64,000 nt of DNA from Epiperipatus broadwayi (lineage: Eukaryota; Onychophora; Udeonychophora; Euonychophora; Peripatidae), in contig JAQFVV010012404.1 in the NCBI GenBank assembly GCA_028023455.1, forward strand, positions 14,373,000-14,436,999, in the 5' to 3' direction. Each line of letters opens with the position of its first letter. Positions within the stretch are counted from its first letter, which is position 1. Both the position numbers and the translations under genes were made by a program. This document shows, piece after piece, positions 46,146 to 56,170 of the stretch. Below the pieces are notes generated by a model, which saw nothing but the letters and a program-made list of their open reading frames with translations, did no database searches and was not told the origin of the DNA.

Positions 46146-46384
46146 ACACTTATTAACAACATGTGTAAGCATATGAAATGGTGATCATGTGATGCTTTGA
46201 TGGTGTTAAATGTTGAATGTATAGAAAATTTTAAATTTTATTTAAACTTTTTAAAATGTAAACAACTTGTAGTAATAACATAAACGTAGATAACTCAGGT
46301 TAGTAGTTACCCAATATTTTGAGCAGTATTATTCTCCACTCTTCTTCAGATGGTGCTGGTCTATCAGTGAAATATTAGCATAGG

Positions 46385-46470
46385 AGTTGAGCTTACACTT
46401 TTAGAGTCTTGAATATCAAATTTTAAGGCAATGCTGTAACTAACTGAGATATTCTATCAAAGGCAACAGG
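46385..46470 (-). repeat. tRNA-like stretch in left PLE arm
   Basis: Reverse complement of the tRNA-like stretch at 47152-47230: CAGTTAGTTACAGCATTGCC on the minus strand parallels CAGTTGGTTAGAGTGTTACC. It is degraded, with no complete cloverleaf, and is not a tRNA gene. Confidence 0.5.
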
Positions 46471-46689
46471 TAATAGAAATTTCATATATTTATATGTGAG
46501 GGTTGGTTCAAATCCTTCTGTGTCCTTCAAATTATTTTTAATACTTATTTCTAAGAGTAAGGTTAATTGGAGGTTTCCATACATTGTGTATTGCCACATT
46601 GGGCTGACATATAGGTCTATTTGCCATTGTCATATAAAGATATTTCTTCTCCTAAACAATATTTTTGTATTTTCCTAATTGAACATATG

Positions 46690-46950
46690 GTCATTAGTGA
46701 TACATGGTTTGCTACTTTAGGCATCTGATTTTTCAATCACTGTTCAACAGGCCAACAAGTCTCACCAATATACTTCCATATTCACATGGTATTTCATAGA
46801 TGCAGTTTTTGTTTTTCAGCATTTAGGCTTAGTAGAAGTTAGAATTTCTTGCAGTATGATATGGCTTTGGAAAGCTATTCTAAAGTTATATTCACTGCAG
46901 ATTTTCTTCAATTTGTCTGCTATTGCTTATATGTATGAATATACAACAGT
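46690..46950 (-). pseudogene. PLE reverse transcriptase end and GIY-YIG remnant
   Basis: Minus-strand translation gives KICSEYNFRIAFQSHIILQE and ILTSTKPK (about 46940-46840), corresponding to the linker after the RT domain of Penelope-like elements. Then NCIYEIPCEYGS (46810-46775) and, after one frameshift, YIGETCWPVEQ (46772-46740), a stop, and LKNQMPKVANH. IYEIPC...YIGET is the GIY-YIG endonuclease signature, which only PLEs among retroelements combine with an RT. In a working element this domain nicks target DNA. The frameshift between the two halves and the stop after VEQ make it non-functional. The rest of the RT is missing. Confidence 0.75.
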
Positions 46951-47151
46951 AGCTATAATTGGAAATTCCTCATATGATAATGGGAAATAATCATATAGAT
47001 CAACCATGTATAGCAGTATACAATGTATGGAAAAATCTAATTATCATTGCTCTTCAAAAAAAAGTATTTAAAAAAATTTGGTCTCAGGAGAATTTGGACC
47101 AACCCCCATATATAAATATATGAAATTTTTACTATCTATTGCCTTTGACAG

Positions 47152-47230
47152 AATAGCTCAGTTGGTTAGAGTGTTACCTTAAAATTTGATATTAGAAAAT
47201 CTAAAGGTGTAAGTTTGACTTCCGTGCTAA
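47152..47230 (+). repeat. tRNA-like stretch in right PLE arm
   Basis: ATAGCTCAGTTGGTTAGAGT is a textbook 5' tRNA half with an A box (TAGCTCAGTTGG). About 35 bases on, AAGTTTGACTTCC is a weakened B box. The matching B box in the 6.8-kb palindrome is perfect (GTTCGATTCC). The region lies antisense to the PLE coding fragment and is too degraded to be a working tRNA gene. It could be a SINE head captured in the PLE 3' region. Confidence 0.65.
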
Positions 47231-48285
47231 TATTGTCACCCATGAGACCAGCAATATTTGAAGAAGAGTGAAGAATAATACTACTCAAAACATTGTGTAA
47301 TTACTAACCTGTATTGTCTATTTGTGTATTATATATTACTTGAAAAGTTTAAATATTTCTATACATTCAACATTTACTGACAGATGGTGGATGTAATCCA
47401 ACATATTATCAGATATGGTTATAGTTTCTATTTGCCCATGTTTATATAGATTGATGCCTGGTAAATTCCATTTATGTAGCAGATGAACACAATAACTATG
47501 GGTTCTTTGGCATTGTGTTGATGAGTCTCCAATTACATCAAGGAAAATCAAATCCAGTTGGCTTTATTGTTTGCTATCAAATGAATAAATTTATTTGGAA
47601 TCTTATACATACTTTTTACATCAATTTTTTTTTATAGATTCTTGATTGAACATCCAAAAAGGAATCTGGATTTGCATGAAGTCTTGGGTGATGAAAGTAT
47701 ATATTGAGTTATTGGCAAGTTCAGTATATTTGACATTTTTTAATATCTTTTCTATGAGGAAATTTCCCTTTTGATATCTAGTGGAGGAGTACATCACAGT
47801 TTAAGAAGAGACTGCAAATGAATAGACTTCTTTGGTCAATAATATTTCTCATAGTAATATTTAATTGAGGATTTATACATTTAACATGAGACCTTTTTTT
47901 CCAAACAGTAGTGCAATATTCATCAATGGAATAGGCCAATTGTAGGAAAGCTGTTTGTAAAAATATTTACTTAACAATCTCAAGTAGTGCAGATAGATTT
48001 CCAAAGAGGTTGTTAAATTAGAAATTAATTTTGATTTAGTCTTAAATAAATAAAGAAACTAAATTAGGCTATGATTCAAGATCACTTCTAAATAGCAAGA
48101 GATAGGATTATATTTTAAACTACTATAGCAAAAGATTATATTCATATTACAAATGGAATCCTTGTTTAAATGAAAAGTTGAATATACTGTTTTTATTGGA
48201 TTAGGAATAAGACTCCAGTCTTTCAATTTTTTTCATTTTGTTATTGAGAAATTTTCAGGAAAGTATCTCTTTTGAGAAGTCAAAG

Positions 48286-48298
48286 TAATATAATCAGT
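48286..48298. repeat. SINE target-site duplication, left
   Basis: TAATATAATCAGT, identical to 48410-48422 on the other side of the SINE. Confidence 0.95.
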
Positions 48299-48409
48299 CT
48301 TGCATTGGTGGTCGAGAGGTCAGCGCGACTGCCTTGCACTAGCAGGCAGTTGCCCAGGTTGCGGGTTCGCGTCCCGGCCGATGCTATGACACTTAAAAAA
48401 AAAAAAAGA
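48299..48409 (+). mobile_element. tRNA-derived SINE, full length, 111 bp
   Basis: A short SINE with a tRNA-like body, a few bases of tail and an A tract. GCATTGG (48302-48308) pairs with CCGATGC (48378-48384) as an acceptor stem. TGGTCGAGAGG fits the Pol III A box and GGGTTCGCGTCCC (48363-48375) a B box with one off-consensus base. ACTGCC/GGCAGT can form a long anticodon-like stem. The acceptor ends resemble tRNA-Gly, but the body does not fold as a normal tRNA. TATGACACTT and about 14 A follow. Perfect 13-base target duplications (TAATATAATCAGT) flank it. It would be moved by a partner LINE, not by its own protein. It sits inside dead LINE copy A and is the most G+C-rich 100 bases of the window. 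Confidence 0.93.
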
Positions 48410-48422
48410 TAATATAATCAGT
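48410..48422. repeat. SINE target-site duplication, right
   Basis: TAATATAATCAGT directly after the A tract, identical to 48286-48298. Confidence 0.95.
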
Positions 48423-48884
48423 AAAGATGAATTTCCTGCCTTTTATATCTAAAAAATATAAATATATTAAATAAAGTAGGTGAGATAACTGAATTCTATG
48501 ACAATCTATTCTGAAAATTTTGTCTCAACTATTATGATCTTTTTAAAGTCACCTATAGAAAAATGCAAGAATTTTAAAAACTTTTAGAAGATTATTTTCC
48601 AATAGAATCATGATTAATGTTAGATCAATAAAAATGCATCAGTTTTTAATTAATTTTGAAAGACTTTTTCCAAGATGAATTGTTAAGGATAAACTTTGTT
48701 TACAGCAACTTCTTCCTGGCCTAAAACCAACATGCTGTATAAGAAGTTGGTTCTCAACTATTGGTAAAATTCTTGTTAATATGTGTCTTTCAAAAAATTT
48801 AACTAAACACATAGTAATGATATTAGATAATAATTTATTGGTCATTGGTGGCTTTGTTTGATTTTAAGATTGTTATAGTTTTGA

Positions 48885-49335
48885 AGAGAGAATTAAGGAA
48901 AAGATGTATTAAATGCTATATGTGGAGTGCTTGTTTGGTATGGTTGTGAAACATGGATAGTGAGTAAAAGGATTAGCAACAAATTTGAATCTTTGAGATG
49001 TGTTTATGGAGAAGATTGGAAAAAATTAGTTGGATAAATAAAATGATAAATGAAGAAGTTGGAAAAAAATAAATGAAAAATAGAGGAAATTAGAAATAGA
49101 AAAACTAACTTGGCTATATATTAAGAAGGTCTACTTTAATGAAGGATGTTTTAGAGGGAATGGTGAATGGAAACAAGAAGAAAGGATGGAAAAAATTGAT
49201 TTTGTTTGATGATGTAAGAAGTCCAAAGAGATATGTGGAATTAAAGACCTGGGCAATGAAAAAAATAGACTGGAGAAATGGATGAACTTACTGCATGACT
49301 TCTATCTGGATTTATCCATAGGACAGAATATTATT
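48885..49335 (+). pseudogene. RTE-like LINE 3' tail, inserted in LINE copy A
   Basis: The + strand reads RELRKRCIKCYMWSACL, GCETW after a frame change (48945-48965), then NKFESLEMCLWRRLEKISWI, NKMINEEVGKK, LGYILRRSTLMKDVLEGMVN and KKKGWKKLILFDDV. This follows the well-known C-terminus of RTE-type ORF2 (RKRMVKCYVWSV.LYGCETW...LEAFEMWCYRRM..ISW...TNEEVL...LGH.LR...L....LEG...GKR..GR). It is 5'-truncated, with a stop or two. It ends ATTATTAATGATGAT. The minus-strand LINE is cut exactly here: ITILKSNK lies left of it and ...YS.NLAYR right of it. Confidence 0.8.
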
Positions 49336-50260
49336 AATGATGATAGTTTTATCTGTATGCCAAATTTCAGGAATACTTTCTGTTTGAATAATATTACTGA
49401 ATAATTCTCATTATCAAGCTTTAGTTTTAGTTCCTAATTTTTTTCACAATTTGAAAAATATATTATCTGCTTCTTGATTTAAGGCAATCAAAGGCATGTT
49501 TGAGTTCACCAAATGTATTTGTTTTATCAGATTGATATGATAGGAACATTGTGAAACAAATGCTTGCAATTTTGTTCTAATAATGCTTTTTCTCATTCTA
49601 TCAGTATTGGATTTAGATGTCTGAATTTATAGTTCTACTAGTGACTCTTTTAGAATTACTTTTACATTCACCCAAATTTTGTAAATATGTGAAGCCTTAT
49701 AACAAGATTTTATAAAGTTTTGTTTCTCCATGGTCTATCTTTTTTTTTTGGCATCATCTATTGATTTTATAAGTTTGTTGACAAAAAATAACTACAAAAT
49801 GCACTGCTAATTTTAGTCTAATCTGGAGTTTCTTACTATATCCATAAGGAATGGATTCTTTGCTATCTATTATTAAGAGTTTGTTAAACCTATCATAGCA
49901 TGCTAGAATTAGAGATTCTATTAATATTTTATTCAAACTATCCAATATATTGATTCCAATTGATTTTTCTTAATTTCATCTCAAAACAGAATAGCTTTCA
50001 ACTACAGGAATGTAGATTATGGGAATGATCAGACTTGGTTTATATTGGCTATGGGAAAAATGATATATCAATAGTACATCAGGTAATAGTGAACAATTTT
50101 GTTCCTCCTTACATAGCAGGTAAAATAAGTGCATGTTGTTTAACTTCATCCATTCTACTAGTTGATAACCTATTATAAATAGCATTGTGTGTCTATATAG
50201 TATATTATGTATTTTATATATATATAAATTCATCTCTGCCAAATTATTTTAAATGTGTTT
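49335..50260 (-). pseudogene. Jockey-like LINE copy A, 5' half
   Basis: Continuation of copy A beyond the RTE-like insertion. Minus-strand reading from 50242: LVEWMKLNNMHLFYL (family: LLEWMELNNLQLLYD), LLIYHFSHSQYKPSLIIPII (family: FP.SQHRPSII..GLQIPII), then DRFNKLLIIDSKESIPYGYS (family: RFV.IV...AKKYIPRGYRK; 49890-49840) and FGELKHAFDCLKSRS (family: F..L..A...LKSGKAPG). These are the end of the endonuclease and the linker to the RT. The start of the endonuclease is missing, so this copy is 5'-truncated near 50260. Confidence 0.78.
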
Positions 50261-50980
50261 ATTTTTTGATCAGTATTTAAAAATAATTTAATAATTTAGT
50301 TTTTATTTTCTGTTCTATGAAAAATTGAATTGGATACTTTAGTTCAACCTTGGTTAGCTTTTTTTAGGATGCTAAATAAAAGTGAGCAAACTTTTTATGG
50401 TCATATGGCCATATGGCAACAGATGCAATCTTGACTGTTATTCATGTGGTGTTGATTTAAGAATTTCTTTGCTTGATATTTAGATATTACCATAAAGATT
50501 TTCTTCTAAGAACAACATAAAATCTACTTCTTTTGAAGACAGACATAATTTATAGATAAGAGATTATTAAAATTTTGCTTTTAACATTTACTCATGAATT
50601 GTAAAGAAAAAAATTAATATGTGTGTGTGTGTTTAATCCTCTATATAGATAAATAATGATTAATATAACATGACAAACATTTTCTAAAATATATTGCAAT
50701 GATTGATTTAATTAAAAACAGAATTAATATACATAAAATTAATCTACATCAATAGTTTGTAAATCCTAATATATTTGTTGCATCTAGATGAAAATGATAA
50801 TAATATTAACAATAATAAATGCTAAATGTGAAAAAAAAATGCAAGTTTTGCTAGACCATGTTATGTTATTTTTATCAGATTATTAATGCAGATGGAAATA
50901 TATTTGATGAAATTAATCATGGAATTAAGCTTGAATGGAATGTTTTTGGTAAAAGTAATATAAAAGCAAATATGCCTAGT
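50260..50980. other. AT-rich DNA, no gene seen
   Basis: A (GT)n run lies near 50619-50632. Nothing else was recognised. Confidence 0.5.
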
Positions 50981-51420
50981 GTTTGAAAAGAATTTTATGA
51001 ATAATTACATTATAACTCTGAGACGTAAACACTTGACAGTAGAGTAATACAAAGACTTCAGACAACTCAATAAAGTATGGAAAGATGTATATTAGGAGTG
51101 ATAAGAAGGATTTGGAAAAATATATGGATGAAAGAACAAACTCATATTATTGACATTTCTGAAAGAATTAAGAAATTGAAATGGAACTGTATTGGACACA
51201 TGGATATAAGAGATGATGAAAGATGGACATTTTAAATATTAAACTGTATCCCAAGAGATTATAAACAACATAGAAATAGGTAATATATGAGATGGATAGA
51301 TGAAATAAAGAAGTTTGCTGGGAAAATGTGGAAAAGCTATGGTTCAGAGAAACTGGATATAATTTAGAGTTTCATCTTGGAGTGAATTGATAATGATTAC
51401 AAATGATTAGTCTTTACTAA
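50980..51420 (+). pseudogene. RTE-like LINE 3' tail remnant
   Basis: The best-preserved RTE-like tail of the window. The + strand reads SET.TLDSRVIQRLQTTQ, SMERCILGVIRRIWKNIWMK, EQTHIIDISERIKKLKWNCI, GHMDIRDDERW, then ILNCIPRDYK, MRWIDEIKKFAGKMWKSYG and SEKLDII. This matches the family order GSETWTL....LQ..QRAMER.MLGI..RD......R....D...RI.KLKWNWAGH.AR..D.RW......W.PR....RW.DDI...AG..WM. Four or so stops disable it. 5'-truncated. It ends near GATAATGATTACAAATGATT. Confidence 0.85.
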
Positions 51421-51429
51421 TTACAATAA

Positions 51430-53600
51430 CTATTAAATCTAAGAATAATTTTATAATACCCTAAAAAGACAAAATAGTATACTATATATAGAAATTGAAT
51501 AAATATAATAGTTTTCGAAGATTACGAAGAATAAAAAGCATGAAAATAAAATATATAGAAATTATATATAGTAGCACATTATATTCATGTGAAATATATA
51601 ATTTTTGTTTCACTAAATAAAATAAATATATAATTTTCTTCTTACATGGTAGATTGGTGTCCAGAAATTGTAGGAAAAATACATTGTATATATGGAAAAT
51701 AAAAAGCCATATGAAAAATTTTATTAGAATATTATATATTTTGAGTGCTATCAAATTTTACTTCATATACATGCGCATAAATGAAAGTATGAGTTATAGT
51801 AACATAAATTTTATTTGAAAAATAAAAGAAACTTGAAAATGATAACACTTATGATGAAGCACTTACTGATTTTTTTACACAAACCACTGAAAACTTTAAA
51901 GTTCAGACCTTATCATCACTTCCACATTATAAATAATAAAAATAAAAGATTGAAATAAAGACTATTAATTGTAATTTATCAGAATTTATTATTTTTATTT
52001 CATTTAACTTATTAATTTTTTTTAAAATTTAGCAACTAACAATTCTAAAAGTGAAATTGTAAGTTCCTGGAACTGTACATTTATCAAAAATACAGGTACC
52101 ATCTTGCTTAGCTGTAAAACAGAAAAGTACCCAAGATTTATTCATTATCACTTTCTGATAATAAATGCATATGTTTGTGCATGATTAGAAAACCATTGCT
52201 ATCCCTAAAACTTGTAATGCATAATTTAACATTTATTGAATTTTGGCAAAATTAATAAATTAAATTTAAACAAAATTAAATTTTTTAACATTAATGGGAA
52301 GGATTTTTTTTTAAAAAACCAAATGTCAAAATGTAAACAAAGCATCAATACCAAAAAGGTATTTCCCTTTCAAAACAAAATGTCAAAAACATTCCAATGC
52401 AGACAAATTTCCCAATTTGTAGGAATATTGCTGAAAAAAGGATTTTTTAAAAAAAAAAAAAAGGATAATAAAGAGATGAAACTTTTTAAATTAGATGATA
52501 ATAACTGACATAAATATTTTTTTAAGTTTTGTGACATAATCATGACTAATTCAATCTCAGAAACAAATCCGTAAGTAAACACTGAATTAAAAACATTTAC
52601 AGTCTTCTAAAAATGAAAATAAATTATTTTACATTACTTATATAAAATTATTTAGAATTCTACACAAAAATTTAATAATAAATTAAGATAATCTAATAAT
52701 TACTTTAAGTACGTAAGATGATTTGCTTTTTAAGCATTCCAGACAGTAATGTTCATTTCTTTATTCCAATCATGAATATGTAACAGCAGTTCTAATCCCT
52801 AAATACCATTTTTTTAATCTAAACATCATATTATTAACTTGTGTTATCATGTAAAAAGAGAATTAGATAATTTATGTAACTTAATTTTGAACAAGTGTGT
52901 TTTTCATATCATCTATAATATGAATGAAAACTTTTATTCAAGAAAAAAATGACTTCTACAATTGTCTGTCTGTAACTACATCATGTAGATCTAAGATGGA
53001 ATCAAATTATTAATACATTAAAATTATGTATTGTTTGAATTAAAATGTCCTTATTAGAAGAGTCAGATTTGAACTTTAACTTTATTTTATTATCTTTTAT
53101 AAATAATTGCTTATCAAAGTCTTGACCAGTGATCCACTTTACAAAAATATTTTAAGAAATCATTTTGAAAATGCAGAAATATAAGAACTACTAAAATATA
53201 ATACTTAAAGTAAAGCTGCATATAATGCAGTAAATGCAGAAAGATCTTAATAAATATATTATATTAAATATTAATTGATTCTTTAATATATGTAACTTCA
53301 TAAACTACATAGAAATGCTATGTAATTAAATATATGCAAAATTATTTAATAGATCATTAGGGCATAGAAATCAATTACAAGGTCTTTTGTAGGACACTTT
53401 GGGTTTATTCCTAAATTAAAATTTATTGATTGCATTAGCAAGATTATGATTTTCTTACATATAACATGAGTTTAAATTTAGTAACACATTTACTATTACA
53501 AATTTTATTTTAAATCATTAAAAATTTCATTATAAAATTACAAGAAATATATTTGTCTCACTTTAACTTCACAAGAATTTCTTTAATATAATGGTTTATA
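51430..53600. other. AT-rich DNA, no gene seen
   Basis: A poly-A run of 14 lies at 52449-52462 and CAAAATGTCAAAA-like short direct repeats at 52320 and 52377. The open frames here are low-complexity K/N/F. Confidence 0.5.
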
Positions 53601-56170
53601 ATTTATATTTTATTCATATCTATCCAAATTAGTGCCTGGTAAATTCTATGTATGAAGCAGATTAGTGCAATGACATGAGTTGACCTGAATTTGTTGATGA
53701 AACTTCACTCACATATAGGAAGATCATATTCAATTGGCTTTATTGTTTCTCATAAGGATTCTCTTTTTTATGCTATAATTTTTCAATTGTAGATTTTTGA
53801 TTAAATATTAAATATTCAAAAAAAAAAAAAAAAAGAGATACGGATTTGAGTCTTAGATTATGAAACTACCTTGAATTATTAGAAAGTGATCAGCTTAACA
53901 GCTTTTTAATATAATTTCTGAACATTTTTTATGGGGAAACATTTGATATCTGGAAGAGGAATATGTGAAAGAATAGGAAACCATGACAATATTTAATTAA
54001 TTAAACAGGAGTGTGGGAACTTAGTCTCAAAATAAAGACACAATATTCTCCTTCTGAATTTTTTAATGCTAAGGAAGTTGTTCATAAAAAACTTACATCA
54101 TAATCCTAAATAGTGTCAGATAATTTTCCAAGAAGGTTAGTCCTAGAGATTAATTTTAATATAACTTTAAATAAATGATTTAACTAACATTCTAAGTAGC
54201 ATGAATTAGGATTGTATTTCAGTCTATGATTGCAAAAGAGTATATTCAGATTATGAGATAGTTTTTCTTTATTATTTACATGGAAAATTGAGCACACTTT
54301 CTTCATTGGATTAAAGATAAGATTCTGATATTTGAAAAATATTTTGAATCTTTTTATATTTTTATTGAGAGACATTTAGAAAGTGATTTTTTTTTTTGAG
54401 AAATCATAGTAATATTATTTGGATAAATAAATTTTCTGCATTCTTTTTCTGGGAACATCTAAATATATTACATACAATAGGTGAGAGTACTGAGTCTTGA
54501 GATAGATCATTCTATAAAATTTGTATCTACTACATTTAATTTTTGTTAAATAAATTGTTAATTTTTAAAGAGCATTTTGTCAAATAAATTAATTGTTTTC
54601 CTGCATTTAGAAATTTTAGAAACTTTTAGATCATTTTTTAAAGTAGAATCATAAGCTGAAGTTAGATCAATAAAGGTAACACCAATTTTTAAATTTATTT
54701 TCAAAACCCTTTTTAATTGAATCATTAAAGATGAAACCTATTCTTCAGTTTCTTTTTGGCCTTAACTCAGCCTGCTCTTTTGATTGATGGGTTCTCAATT
54801 ATTTACAAATTCTTAATGTCCAATATCATTAAGCTTGCAGAGAACATGTAATAATGATATTGGACATTTTTTTTTTAATCATTGCTGGATTTATTTTATT
54901 TTATATCTAATTTTGGAATAGTTTCTGCATGAATAATGTTACTGAATAGTTTTGCCAATAGTGCTTTGATTTAAATCCTAAATTTTTAGAAACTTTGAAA
55001 GTATGCCATTTGCTTCTTTGGATTTTCCAGGTTTAAGACAATCCAGGGAAAGTTTAAGGTCATAATTATTTACAGATTTATCAGATTAATATTAGAGGAA
55101 CATATTTCAATTCTATTGTAATGATGCTTTTTCTCATTTATCAAAATTGAGTATAGGTGTTTCATATATAATATTGGCAATCTCTTTAGGCCTGACAATA
55201 GTATTCTTTTAAAGGTATTTTTGCATTCACCAAGTTTATGTAAAAATATCAGGCCTTATGACTGGATCTTATAATGTTTGCTTCCCATGGTTTACTTCAA
55301 AGAAATTTTTCAAGTTTGTCAGTTATTTCTGGATCTTTGGTAGACAAAAATTGACTATGGGTTTGCTCCAATTTGGAATGAATTGCTTTCAATATCATGA
55401 AGGATACACTTTTTGACAGCTGTTGATATAAGCTTATTAAACCCCATAGCAAAAGGGAATGGGAGAAATTCTGTTAAAAATTTTGTAAAAGATATCTATT
55501 TTTTTAAATTTTTTTTAGTTAGCTTTCCTTAATTTCCATCTCAGAACAGGAATATGGATTCAAAGAGTGATTAGACTTGGTTAATATTGGCTATGGGAGG
55601 GGGATGATTCAATATATTAGTAATGTACCATATAATGTTGAATTATTTTGTTGAAACAAATCATAAATCAGTTTTTTCTGTTCCACATACATTTAAATGG
55701 AATATTCTTTCTTGTTTGGCATCGTAAAATGCACATTGCTCAAATCAATCCATTCTAAAAGTTTACTTATCCCCAAAGTCAATTATAAGAGTTGAAATCT
55801 CTTATAAGTATAAAACATGTAATGTCCTATAAGTGCAGAATGTGTAGAATGATTTGAAAGAGGAGTGCTGGACCAATTTGTATTGAGAAGTTTGTAAATG
55901 TTGTATACATAAAAATTATCTAACTGAATGATGTTTGCAAAATAATTTGAACTATCTTAAATAGAAGTTGTTTGCCTTACAAGATGGTTTGAATCAAAAG
56001 TAATCGTACCATATTTATAATACATGTTACCAAAAATCCTTGTAAATCCAGGAATATTAAGATGTGCATTATTAGAAAAATGACAAGTCTCCTGAATTGC
56101 CATTACATTGTTATTGGGCTGAAGAATTAATTTGTAGATGATATCCATTTTTGATGCTGATATATGCTTA
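53600..56170 (-). pseudogene. Jockey-like LINE copy B
   Basis: The most complete Jockey-like copy, on the minus strand. From 56148: NNVMAIQETCHFSNNAHL (endonuclease entry with the catalytic-region IQET), NIPGFTRIFG and YKYGTITF. Near 55800-55700 come NFNSYN.LWG and LLEWIDLSNVHF. After a degraded RT, 54375-54184 reads IKRFKIFFKYQNLIFNPMKK, VCSIFHVNNKEKLSHNLNIL and YNPNSCYL, which fits the family's ...W.L.PNP.KT..C.FHLNN....L.V...KHN..P.YLG. Near 53650 the C-terminal end matches copy A (CCTGGTAAATTCTATGTATG). It is full of stops. 5' sequence before the endonuclease is absent. Confidence 0.82.
54815..54869. repeat. 17-bp perfect inverted repeat
   Basis: AATGTCCAATATCATTA and its complement TAATGATATTGGACATT, with a loop of about 20 bases, inside LINE copy B. 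The stem may be a chance or replication-slippage product. Confidence 0.85.

Larger units (their letters stand above)
46204..47380 (-). mobile_element. Penelope-like element fragment with inverted 3' copy
   Basis: A Penelope-like element (PLE) fragment on the minus strand. The left arm (46204-46640) is the reverse complement of the right arm (about 46965-47380). Between them sits the end of a PLE coding region. Read on the minus strand, the order is an inverted copy of the 3' part, then the RT C-terminus and GIY-YIG domain, then the 3' part in normal orientation. Partial inverted or tandem long repeats of this kind are known from Penelope elements. The outer ends read TTAAATGTTGAATGTATAG and its complement. 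Each arm carries a tRNA-like stretch. The right arm abuts the C-terminal end of a minus-strand Jockey-like LINE. The element is dead. Confidence 0.75.
47380..48885 (-). pseudogene. Jockey-like LINE copy A, 3' half
   Basis: The 3' half of a minus-strand Jockey-like ORF2. Reading on the minus strand from 48885: TITILKSNKATND, LLSNIITMCLVKFFERHILT, then ILPIVENQLLIQHVGFRPGR and SCC (about 48780-48695), the conserved RT entry motif (family: ...LFER.ILNRI.P.VE....QAGFRPGRSCC). The RT core between about 48640 and 47700 is heavily scrambled. The C-terminal HSYCVHLLHKWNLPG (about 47500-47455) fits the family's RTGHGRC..LHKWGL region. A SINE interrupts it at 48299-48409. The 5' half resumes beyond the insertion at 48885-49335. 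Confidence 0.8.

Noticed and set aside
47152-47230. Functional tRNA gene at TAGCTCAGTTGG
   Set aside because: No complete acceptor stem or intact B box. The stretch is copied in inverted arms of a dead element.
48299-48409. Functional tRNA gene
   Set aside because: The acceptor stem and Pol III boxes are tRNA-like, but the anticodon arm is oversized, and a 3' A tract with target duplications marks a SINE.
52236-52582. Overlapping frames of 90 (+) and 70 (-) codons
   Set aside because: K/N/F-rich on one strand and the mirror on the other, around a poly-A run. Typical chance frames of AT-rich DNA.
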